Positions 36,639 to 43,786 of a DNA stretch of 64,000 nucleotides are shown piece by piece. The translations under genes and the position numbers were made by a program. How positions within the stretch are numbered: the first letter of the stretch is position 1; each line of letters begins with the position of its first letter. The notes beneath the pieces are model-generated. The model saw only the letters and a list, made by a program, of their open reading frames with translations. It did no database searches and had not been told where the DNA came from. Origin of the DNA: Bombella pollinis (GTDB taxonomy: Bacteria; Pseudomonadota; Alphaproteobacteria; Acetobacterales; Acetobacteraceae); NCBI RefSeq assembly GCF_026385485.1, contig NZ_JANIDX010000006.1:124001-188000 (forward strand), in the 5' to 3' direction.

Positions 36639-37157
36639 ATGCAACCAGCACCATTGACAATGCTCCTTGCTTTTCTGGATGTACAAAAATGGCGGCCCCA
36701 CTCTAAGCGGCGTGGCGGACGAGATATTCGTCTTTTTACGTTAGAGACAGGCAGTTGTGAAGGCTGCGCGATGGAGCTGATCACTCTGGGGGGGAGTGCT
36801 TATCCGCTGGAGGGGAGTGGCTTTGAGCGCGTACAACATCCTCAAGATGCTGATTGGTTGCTCGTAACAGGGGCAGTGACGCGCTCTAGCGCGGGGGGAT
36901 TAGCTAGCGTATGGGAGGCTATGCCCCCCGGGCGCAGCCTGATTGCTATAGGGGATTGCGCTTATAATGGCGGGCTGTGGGGAAGTAACTACACAACGCT
37001 AGGTGGGATTGCTGCCCTTAGCCGTGTATATAGCACTATCCCCGGTTGCCCGCCTTCACCAGAGGCTATTCTTCACGCCTTGGTGGAATTAGCAGAGGGC
37101 GGGTCATCCTCTACAGTCTCCCAAGAATCCTCTGCCTCGCGGCGTAGCCGCCAATAA
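36639..37157 (+). CDS. HyfI/NuoB-like small subunit with intact 4Fe-4S ligands
   Basis: A 172-residue iron-sulfur protein of the group 4 hydrogenase small subunit family. The proximal-cluster cysteines are all present: Cys40 and Cys43 (GSCEGCAMEL), Cys107 (IAIGDCAYNGG) and Cys137 (YSTIPGCPPSPEAIL). The CxxC spacing is of the hydrogenase/Mbh type, not the adjacent CC of NuoB. The start follows GAAGGAG by a good distance, so translation is independent and strong. The tail (about residue 145 on, Ser-rich) is encoded in DNA that also encodes the end of pssA on the other strand. Confidence 0.85.
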   Translation: MQPAPLTMLLAFLDVQKWRPHSKRRGGRDIRLFTLETGSCEGCAMELITLGGSAYPLEGSGFERVQHPQDADWLLVTGAVTRSSAGGLASVWEAMPPGRSLIAIGDCAYNGGLWGSNYTTLGGIAALSRVYSTIPGCPPSPEAILHALVELAEGGSSSTVSQESSASRRSRQ

Positions 37158-37939
37158 GAACGGCGTGAGAGAGGGATCATAATAAGGTAAATTATGCCCG
37201 CAGCGGCTAAGGCCCCCCAAGGCTCTGCAATCAGAATAGCCGCATAAGCACCCGTGCCGACCAGCATAGGTAGAATATAGCGGGAGGGGACCTTAAAGTT
37301 CTTAAACGACCAAATAGGCAAGGTCGAGACAAGGAGGAACGCCGTTACAATCAAGCAGGTAGCGGCCAACCACGGGGAGTGAGCAAAACGAGCAACCCCC
37401 TCTAAGTGATTGCGATGGGCTTCTAACCCTAAAAAGACGGGGAAAAGTGCAAGCCCCGCCCCGGCAGGAGCCGGCACACCGGAGAAGAAGTTAGCGGCAT
37501 ATTCCGGCGCGGTATCATCATCCAAAGCAGAATTAAACCGTGCAAGGCGTAAGGCCATGCACACGGTGAATAAAATGAAAGGGATGAAGGAGAGCCGCTC
37601 TGTCGCAGGTAAGGCCCATAGCATGAGGATAAAGGGCGGGACGACACCAAAACACACAAAGTCCGAAAGGCTATCAAACTCCGCCCCAAAACGGGATGTT
37701 CCTTTTAAGAGGCGGGCAATGCGGCCATCTAGCCCATCCATACAAGCGGCGATGAGCAAAGCCGCTGCTGCGTGGGTGAAGTGCCCCGTCATGGAGAATT
37801 TAATCGCGCTTAGCCCCGCGCAGAGGCCGAGCATGGTAAGGATGTTCGGCACTAGGCGATTGAAGGAACGGCCATGAACACGGCGGCGTTTGCGCCGGTA
37901 ACGGCGGACCATGACTTTACCAGATGTAGGTTTTTGCAT
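37073..37939 (-). CDS. pssA: CDP-diacylglycerol-serine O-phosphatidyltransferase
   Basis: Makes phosphatidylserine, the precursor of phosphatidylethanolamine. The CDP-alcohol phosphatidyltransferase motif is complete (DGLDGRIARLLKGTSRFGAEFDSLSD: Asp-Gly, Ala-Arg, Gly and the two terminal Asp). About eight membrane helices follow a basic N-terminus (MVRRYRRKRRRVHGRSF). The last 85 bp overlap the convergent small-subunit gene; the encoded tail is acidic and poorly conserved. psd lies 9 nt upstream. Confidence 0.93.
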   Translation of the reverse strand: MQKPTSGKVMVRRYRRKRRRVHGRSFNRLVPNILTMLGLCAGLSAIKFSMTGHFTHAAAALLIAACMDGLDGRIARLLKGTSRFGAEFDSLSDFVCFGVVPPFILMLWALPATERLSFIPFILFTVCMALRLARFNSALDDDTAPEYAANFFSGVPAPAGAGLALFPVFLGLEAHRNHLEGVARFAHSPWLAATCLIVTAFLLVSTLPIWSFKNFKVPSRYILPMLVGTGAYAAILIAEPWGALAAAGIIYLIMIPLSRRSYWRLRREAEDSWETVEDDPPSANSTKA

Positions 37940-37948
37940 GGCGATGGC

Positions 37949-38638
37949 TCAGAGCCGTGCGATGATGGTTTCACCACCAATCATCGTCTGTCCTTCCAAG
38001 ACTTCAGGGGTGATGCCGGGGGGAAGGTAGATATCCGTGCGGGAGCCAAAGCGGATGAGACCGAAAAGCTCGCCCGCTTTTACACGTTCACCTTCTTGCA
38101 CATCACAGAGGATACGCCGTGCGATGAGGCCAGCAATTTGGACAACGGCAAGCTGACGGCCATCATCAAGTGTAATACGCAGCTCGTTCCGCTCATTATG
38201 CTCGGAGGCTTTATCTAAGCTGGCATTGAGGAACCGGCCTGCATGATAGGCAATTTTAGAGACAGTCCCGCTAACGGGCATACGATTTACATGGACATCT
38301 AAGACAGAGAGGAAGGTAGAAACCCGCCATACGGGGGTATTGCCCATCTCCAAAGCAGCTGGAGGCGCAACAAGAGAAACGCCCGTTACGCGACCATCAG
38401 CACTAGAGAGGACGAGATTATCCCCCTGTGGGGATGTTCGGCGTGGGTTGCGGAAGAAATAGAGGCAGAATCCCGTAAAGGCGAATCCGACCGTGCCTAC
38501 CGCGCGGGTGAGACGCCACGGTGTCAGCCGCCCGAGAATGGCTGTCAGCAGGCCCGCTGTCAGGAATGGAGTAGCCGCACGGTGGGGCGGCGCAAGAACG
38601 AGTTTGAATGATTTGATAAGTGACATATCATTACTCAT
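37949..38638 (-). CDS. psd: Phosphatidylserine decarboxylase proenzyme
   Basis: Converts phosphatidylserine to phosphatidylethanolamine at the inner membrane. The 229-residue short form has membrane helices at the N-terminus, the GRVTGV and HVNRMPVSG blocks and the self-cleavage Gly-Ser in RFGSRTDIYLP, where Ser becomes the pyruvoyl group. It precedes pssA in the same operon. The ATG at 38638 is used; an in-frame ATG at 38626 is also possible. Confidence 0.93.
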   Translation of the reverse strand: MSNDMSLIKSFKLVLAPPHRAATPFLTAGLLTAILGRLTPWRLTRAVGTVGFAFTGFCLYFFRNPRRTSPQGDNLVLSSADGRVTGVSLVAPPAALEMGNTPVWRVSTFLSVLDVHVNRMPVSGTVSKIAYHAGRFLNASLDKASEHNERNELRITLDDGRQLAVVQIAGLIARRILCDVQEGERVKAGELFGLIRFGSRTDIYLPPGITPEVLEGQTMIGGETIIARL

Positions 38639-38768
38639 ACGTCACCTATCGGGTGGGTCAAGTCTTTCTATGAGGTACGCTGCATAAAACAATGGTGGAG
38701 CGGGTGTTGCCACCTAGGGAGGCGACATCCATTTTAAGGGCTGATGGTTTTGGAGAGGTAAGGGCCTT

Positions 38769-39479
38769 ATGACGGTAGAGATTAAGCCGCTTTGCGCGTT
38801 TAAAGATAATTATGTGTGGTGTGTGCGTCAGAGTGCGATCATGCCTTGGGTGGTGATTGACCCCGGCGAGGCAGCCCCTGTGATGACCTTGTTGGGAGAG
38901 CAGCCTCCCGCTGCCATTTTATTAACGCATCATCATAATGATCATATCGGTGGGGTGGCGGTATTGCGGGAGCGTTATCATGCGCCCATTTATGGTCCCG
39001 CTGATATTGCCGAGATTGATCATCCCTTAAAGGGTGGGGAGAAGCTCTCATTAGCGGGGCTGAGCTTCCATGTTTTTGCAACGCCGGGGCATACGCTGGA
39101 TCATCTTTGTTATGAGCTAGAAGGGGAGCGTCCTGCCCTTTTTAGTGGGGATACGCTCTTTAGCGGGGGGAGTGGTCGCCTCTTTGAGGGCACAGCCGAG
39201 CAGCTTTTTAAAAGCTTTCGGCAGTTTGATGCCCTCCCTGATGAGACCATGCTATGCCCCGGTCATGAATATACGCAGGGTAATTTAAAGTTCATCGCCT
39301 CTCTTGGGCAGGATAGCCCTGCCTTTCAGGCGCGTGTGGCGGAGGTTGCCCGTCTGCGCGAGGCTGGGCGGCCATCTGTCCCAGTAACGTTAGGGGTAGA
39401 GCGGCAGACAAACCCTTTCCTTACCGCTCCATCGGTAGAGGCCTTAGCGCAGTTACGACAGCAGAAGGACCAATTCTAA
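38769..39479 (+). CDS. gloB: Hydroxyacylglutathione hydrolase (glyoxalase II)
   Basis: Hydrolyses S-lactoylglutathione in methylglyoxal detoxification. The metallo-beta-lactamase fold is clear: THHHNDHIGG binds the metal pair, then TPGHTLDHLCY, FSGDTLFSGGSGRLFEG and LCPGHEYTQGNLKF. The C-terminal substrate-binding region is present (ERQTNPFLTAPS). At 236 residues it is slightly short for the family. It is convergent with nadC. Confidence 0.92.
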   Translation: MTVEIKPLCAFKDNYVWCVRQSAIMPWVVIDPGEAAPVMTLLGEQPPAAILLTHHHNDHIGGVAVLRERYHAPIYGPADIAEIDHPLKGGEKLSLAGLSFHVFATPGHTLDHLCYELEGERPALFSGDTLFSGGSGRLFEGTAEQLFKSFRQFDALPDETMLCPGHEYTQGNLKFIASLGQDSPAFQARVAEVARLREAGRPSVPVTLGVERQTNPFLTAPSVEALAQLRQQKDQF

Positions 39480-39488
39480 CAAAAGGGG

Positions 39489-40358
39489 TTAGGCGGTGGT
39501 GATGTCGAGCCCAATATCAAGGGCGGTGACGCTATGGGTCAACCAGCCGAGGGAGAGACAATCCACCCCGCTTTCTGCCATGCTACGGGCTGTAGCTGGT
39601 GTAATCCCGCCGGAAGCCTCGGTAATAGCGCGGCCTTGGACCATACGCACAGCCTCGCGCAGCATGTCCGGTGTCATATTATCCAGCAAATACGCATCCG
39701 GCCCATAAGGGCATGCAAGGGCCTCGGCCAGTTGAGCGAGGGAGTCGACCTCTAATTCAATCTTCATGAGATGCCCAGCCCGTTGGCGTGCTGCTTTTAG
39801 GGCTGCGGGAATGGTGCTGCCAAAAAGGGCAAGGTGATTATCTTTGAGCATAATCGCATCATCAAGCCTATGGCGGTGATTGCTCCCCCCACCAGCGCGG
39901 ACGGCATATTTTTGCAAAGCGCGTAAGCCGGGGAGTGTTTTGCGTGTGCAGCATACCCGCACGCCTGTACCCTCAACGGCTTCGACAATCTGCCCTGTCA
40001 TGGTTGCAATGCCACTAAGGTGAGAGAGGAGGTTAAGGGCGACGCGCTCACCCCCTAGCACGGCACTAGCAGGGCCTTCTACCTCGGCAAGGACATCGCC
40101 TTTTGCAATGTGGTCACCGTCTTGCTTGAGCGGGGTGAAGCGTGTGTCCTTATCTAGCAAGGAGAAGGCCAAGCGGGCACCGGGGAGACCGGCTAATCGT
40201 CCTGCTTGCCGAGCAACAAAGCTGGCCCGTAAGGATGGTTGTCCGGCAAGGAGTGATTGGGTCGTTACATCGCCCCCCGTGCCGAAATCCTCCCGTAGGG
40301 CGGTGGTAATGACAGGTTCCCAAAGGAGGTCGGGTAGAAAGAGAGTTTCAAGAGCCAT
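39489..40358 (-). CDS. nadC: Nicotinate-nucleotide pyrophosphorylase (carboxylating)
   Basis: Joins quinolinate to PRPP to give nicotinate mononucleotide, step three of de novo NAD synthesis. Visible motifs are EDFGTGGDVTTQS, ERVALNLLSHLSGIAT, TRKTLPGLRALQKYAVRAGGGSNHR and IEASGGI-like ITEASGGITPATARSMAESGVD. The ATG at 40358 (MALETLFLPDLL) starts 13 bp after nadB ends; the frame opens at 40439 but that would overlap nadB by 68 bp. Confidence 0.94.
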   Translation of the reverse strand: MALETLFLPDLLWEPVITTALREDFGTGGDVTTQSLLAGQPSLRASFVARQAGRLAGLPGARLAFSLLDKDTRFTPLKQDGDHIAKGDVLAEVEGPASAVLGGERVALNLLSHLSGIATMTGQIVEAVEGTGVRVCCTRKTLPGLRALQKYAVRAGGGSNHRHRLDDAIMLKDNHLALFGSTIPAALKAARQRAGHLMKIELEVDSLAQLAEALACPYGPDAYLLDNMTPDMLREAVRMVQGRAITEASGGITPATARSMAESGVDCLSLGWLTHSVTALDIGLDITTA

Positions 40359-40371
40359 GAGGAAATCCGTT

Positions 40372-41850
40372 TTATAAGGGGAGGTCGTGTAAGTGCCAGT
40401 CATAATGGCGGGCAGGTTGGAGGCCGGGGGCATCATCACGCCAATGCGCGCCGCGTTGCTCTAGGCGGTGCAAAGCCCCCCACGCGATGAAAGAGGCTGT
40501 AAGGGCACATAGATTATGCCGTGCAAGAGGGAGGGTCCGCTCTAAGAGTTGCTCTATCCCTGTACGGGTGCGGAGGATACCAAGATGATGCTGCATCTCC
40601 ACCCGCAAAGGCCAATCCGTTGAGGCGGTAGGGCAGGGTGGTGCGGCCACGATGGTAGGGGACGCATCCGCTACACACGCATTGACATCCTGCCCTGCCC
40701 ATTGCCCGCATAAGAGAGCCTCGAGCAATGAATTGCTGGCAAGCCTATTGGCCCCATGTAGCCCCGTGCAGGCCACTTCCCCACAGGCCCAGAGGCCGGG
40801 AAGCGTGGTCCGGCCTTTATGATCCACCTTTAGCCCGCCCATGTGATAATGCATGGCCGGTTGAACAGGCAGCATTTGGTTATCAGGGTCGTATCCTGCG
40901 GCGTGACATGCCTGCGTAATAGCGGGGAAGTGCGCACTAAAGGCCCCGCCCGGTAGGGTGCGGCCATCCAAAAACACGCGGTGGCCTTGCTGGAGCTGTG
41001 CAGCGATAGCACGGCTAACAACATCGCGCGGGGCGAGTTCTTCTGTAAAGCGGGAACCATCTTCCAAACGCAGTACGGCTCCCGCCCCGCGTGCGGCTTC
41101 GCTAATGAGGGCGAGGCGGTGCGTGGGTTCTGCTGCGATAAGAGCGGTGGGGTGGAATTGCGTAAACTCCATATCCCGTAATGTGGCCCCTGCCTGAGCG
41201 GCAAGAGCGAGTGTAATGCCACGATTTGCTAATGGGCTGGTGGTATGTTGATACAACCCGCCGCAACCACCGCTGGCTAAAATACACCGGCCTGTTGGGA
41301 TAAACCCGGCGGAACTCCATACCCCTTGGAGGCTGCCATCAGGTGCGTAAAACCCTTCTAGCGTGCCTTCAAGCCAATGGATGGTCTCTTTTTTGCGGGC
41401 GGCTTGGAGTGTGTGATGCAACATCACGTGCCCGCTACGGTCGCCCCCGGCAAAGACAATTCGCTTACGGCTATGGGCGGCCTCTAAATGCAGGGCGAGT
41501 TGACCTGCCTCATCACGTGCGAGGGGGACATCAAGGCGGAGCAGCGTTTCAACAGCGTGCGGCCCGGCCTCGGTGATGCGCTGGACCATGGCGGGGTCAC
41601 ATAAGCCTGCCCCGGCTTTGAGTGTATCTGCGGCATGGAGGGCGGGGCTATCCTCTGGGCCAATAGCGGCGGCCATGCCTCCTTGGGCAAGGGTGCTGGC
41701 TGTGCCTTCCCCTGTGAAGCTGGGGGCGAGGATGAGGCATGGCTCCTCAAGCTCCAACGCGGCCATAAGCCCCGCCAGACCGGCCCCGATGATGATGGGC
41801 CAGCCAGCATAGCGGGAGAGGCTATCTCCCTGCATGGGACGTGCCCTCAC
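40372..41850 (-). CDS. nadB: L-aspartate oxidase
   Basis: FAD enzyme oxidising aspartate to iminoaspartate, step one of NAD synthesis. It has the Rossmann FAD motif IIGAGLAGLMAALELE, the TLAQGGMAAAIG block, EFTQFHPTAL, the ARGAGAVLR active-site region and LPGLWACGEVACTGLHGANRLASNSLLEALLCG. The start is a GTG overlapping the nadA stop (GTGA); an ATG five codons later is an alternative. Confidence 0.94.
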   Translation of the reverse strand: MRARPMQGDSLSRYAGWPIIIGAGLAGLMAALELEEPCLILAPSFTGEGTASTLAQGGMAAAIGPEDSPALHAADTLKAGAGLCDPAMVQRITEAGPHAVETLLRLDVPLARDEAGQLALHLEAAHSRKRIVFAGGDRSGHVMLHHTLQAARKKETIHWLEGTLEGFYAPDGSLQGVWSSAGFIPTGRCILASGGCGGLYQHTTSPLANRGITLALAAQAGATLRDMEFTQFHPTALIAAEPTHRLALISEAARGAGAVLRLEDGSRFTEELAPRDVVSRAIAAQLQQGHRVFLDGRTLPGGAFSAHFPAITQACHAAGYDPDNQMLPVQPAMHYHMGGLKVDHKGRTTLPGLWACGEVACTGLHGANRLASNSLLEALLCGQWAGQDVNACVADASPTIVAAPPCPTASTDWPLRVEMQHHLGILRTRTGIEQLLERTLPLARHNLCALTASFIAWGALHRLEQRGAHWRDDAPGLQPARHYDWHLHDLPL

Positions 41851-42836
41851 TTAATGGCCAACATGCGCTCGACTGAACGGCGCGCCGGGGCTTGGAGGTT
41901 GGCTGGGATGGTGACTTCTGTGCTCATGGTCTCTAGGGCCTGACGAATATTTTTGAGCGTGATGCGCTTCATATGCGGGCAAAGATTACAGGGGCGGATG
42001 AAGTTGGTTTGTGGGTGCATCGCAGCGAGATTATCGCTCATCGAACATTCGGTGATGAGCATGACCTTTTCGGGCTTATGTTGGGCGATATAGTCCATCA
42101 TGCTGGCAGTGGAGCCTGCATGATCGGCCTCAGCCACAACATCGGGGGAACATTCTGGATGGGCGATGATATGGAGCGGGCCATGCATACGCCGATATTG
42201 GCGGATTTCCTGCGGGGTGAAACGCTCATGCACCTCACAACGGGCGGACCATGTATGCATCTTAATGCCCGTCTCCCGCTCGATGTTCCGTGCGAGGAAC
42301 TCATCGGGAATCATGATGACTTCTGGCACGCCGAGGCTCTCCACAACACGCCGCGCATTGCCAGAGGTACAGCAAACATCCGTCTCAGCCTTTACTGCGG
42401 CGGAGCTATTTACATAGGTTACAACGGGCACACCGGGGTGACGTTCCCGCAAGGTGCGGACATTTTCTGCTGTGATGCCTTCAGCTAAGGAGCACCCCGC
42501 CAAAGCATCGGGGATGAGGACGGTTTTTGTAGGGTTCAACAGCTTGACCGTCTCAGCCATGAAGTGAACACCAGCCATGATGATGACATCTTGCTCCAGA
42601 TTTTGGGCTTCACGAGCAAGGGCTAAGCTATCCCCACGAATATCGGACACGCAGTGAAAGATTTCCGGCGTTTGATAATTATGAGCGAGAATGACCGCAT
42701 TATGTTTGCGTTTGAGCTCTAAGATCGCCTCAATATCCTCGGCAAAGAGCCGTTCCCAGTCCTGCCGCGCCATAAGAGAGGCCACAGGGCTGTATAACGC
42801 CGCACGAGAGGGAGACGTAGCAACGGCCTGCATCAT
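41847..42836 (-). CDS. nadA: Quinolinate synthase A
   Basis: 4Fe-4S enzyme condensing iminoaspartate with dihydroxyacetone phosphate. Conserved segments are VILAHNYQTPEIFHCVSD, VIMAGVHFMAETVKLLNPTK, YVNSSAAVKAETDVCCTSGNA (a ligand cysteine), HPECSPDVV and CNLCPHMKRITL (two more). I chose the ATG at 42836, which follows AAGGA and lies 3' of a promoter and palindrome; the frame opens at 42902 but would overlap them. Confidence 0.94.
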   Translation of the reverse strand: MMQAVATSPSRAALYSPVASLMARQDWERLFAEDIEAILELKRKHNAVILAHNYQTPEIFHCVSDIRGDSLALAREAQNLEQDVIIMAGVHFMAETVKLLNPTKTVLIPDALAGCSLAEGITAENVRTLRERHPGVPVVTYVNSSAAVKAETDVCCTSGNARRVVESLGVPEVIMIPDEFLARNIERETGIKMHTWSARCEVHERFTPQEIRQYRRMHGPLHIIAHPECSPDVVAEADHAGSTASMMDYIAQHKPEKVMLITECSMSDNLAAMHPQTNFIRPCNLCPHMKRITLKNIRQALETMSTEVTIPANLQAPARRSVERMLAIK

Positions 42837-42855
42837 GGAGAGGTCCTTATATGAT

Positions 42856-42876
42856 TTATACTCACTATGAGCATAA
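42856..42876. promoter_or_regulatory. Candidate NAD-regulator operator upstream of nadA
   Basis: A 21-bp imperfect palindrome: arms TTATACTCA and TGAGCATAA (8 of 9 bases symmetric) around CTA. It overlaps the predicted nadA -10 box and covers the likely transcription start. Its length suits NrtR/NadQ-type operators, and such a regulator is encoded next door. Confidence 0.65.
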
Positions 42877-42902
42877 TAGGGGGCGCAATAGCTTCCTTGC
42901 AA
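42873..42902 (-). promoter_or_regulatory. Predicted nadABC promoter
   Basis: On the minus strand a -35 TTGCAA (42897-42902) and a -10 TATTAT (42873-42878) are 18 bp apart, about 37 nt upstream of the nadA ATG. The -10 overlaps the palindrome at 42856-42876. Confidence 0.6.
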
Positions 42903-42928
42903 GTGTTTTATAGGATTTTATGGTGTGA

Positions 42929-43786
42929 TTAATGCGCTGCCTCTATGGGGAGGAAGGCCGACCCCAGGTAACAAGAGGCCATTGCCGCAGGGCGAAACTG
43001 GTAGAGCTTGGCAGGTCGTCCGGCAGTAAAACGCTCATAAGCTCCGGTTTCTTCCACGAGGTTTTGATGCAGCACAAGGCGGCGGAAGTTTGGCTTATGC
43101 ATAAACCGGCCAGAGAGTGTTTCTATCGCTTGTTGGAGTTGTAAGAGTGTGAAGGCCTTAGGGAGGAGCTCAAACACTGCAGGGCTATAGCGGATGCGGG
43201 CGCGCAAGCGGGAAAGAGCCGTAGCGAGGAGGCGGCGGTCATCCCCGTGTGGTGTGGTGTGTGCTGTAGGGAGTGTGCGTGGCACAAGGCCGGATTCCCA
43301 CAGCAGTTCGTAGCGTTCTAGGACGCGTGTATCATCCCAGGGCAGGTCATATAGCCCAAAGGCGGGGGCGATGCGGCTTTGGCGGTCTGGGTGGTGTGTG
43401 GCCCATTGCTCAATAGCGGTGATGAATTGCGCAAGTTGAGCATTGCCCGTTTCACTCCGGCGGTCCTCCCACGGGAAATGTTGATAGAGGGAGCCGTGGC
43501 AGGCGTGGGGATGGCTGGGGCTGAGGGCGAGATAAGTAATGTGAATATGCGGTATCGCCCCCTGCATGGGAAAGGAGCTGAAGGTATAAAGCTGCTCCAT
43601 ATAGCCAATCGGGCAGTGTGTTAAGGTTTCTGCCCAATGGCATAGGCTTTGTTGGAGGGAGTGATGGCTTTCTTCAAAAGTGGGGGTGTTTTGGTCATGC
43701 CGTAATAATGCGACATGAGGGGCTTCATGGCCGAGGGTCATTAAAACAGTGATGAGGTCAGTCGGGCAGAGGGTTTGGTATGTCAT
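42929..43786 (-). CDS. NrtR/NadQ-like transcriptional regulator of NAD biosynthesis
   Basis: A 285-residue protein with a Nudix-like N-terminal domain and a C-terminal winged helix. MEQLYTFSSFPMQG followed by IHITYLALSP matches the NrtR core. RYSPAVFELLPKAFTLLQLQQAIETLSGR, NFRRLVL, LVEETG and AGRPAKLYQF (about 199-265) match the NrtR winged helix. The Nudix box itself (G-x5-E-x7-REUxEExGU) is absent, so it should not hydrolyse ADP-ribose but may bind it or a related NAD metabolite. It sits directly beside nadABC. The alphaproteobacterial regulator NadQ has this design. The ATG at 43786 overlaps the upstream stop (ATGA); the frame opens much earlier, at 44023, inside the neighbour. Confidence 0.8.
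   Translation of the reverse strand: MTYQTLCPTDLITVLMTLGHEAPHVALLRHDQNTPTFEESHHSLQQSLCHWAETLTHCPIGYMEQLYTFSSFPMQGAIPHIHITYLALSPSHPHACHGSLYQHFPWEDRRSETGNAQLAQFITAIEQWATHHPDRQSRIAPAFGLYDLPWDDTRVLERYELLWESGLVPRTLPTAHTTPHGDDRRLLATALSRLRARIRYSPAVFELLPKAFTLLQLQQAIETLSGRFMHKPNFRRLVLHQNLVEETGAYERFTAGRPAKLYQFRPAAMASCYLGSAFLPIEAAH

Noticed and set aside
30224..37157. A functional NiFe hydrogenase or formate hydrogenlyase
   Set aside because: The large subunit has Thr, Gly, Ala and Leu at the four nickel-ligand positions and no maturation or formate dehydrogenase genes are present in the window.
37410..37877. 155-aa open frame opposite pssA
   Set aside because: It is a shadow of the pssA membrane-protein codons; the Lys/Pro/Ser-rich translation has no support.
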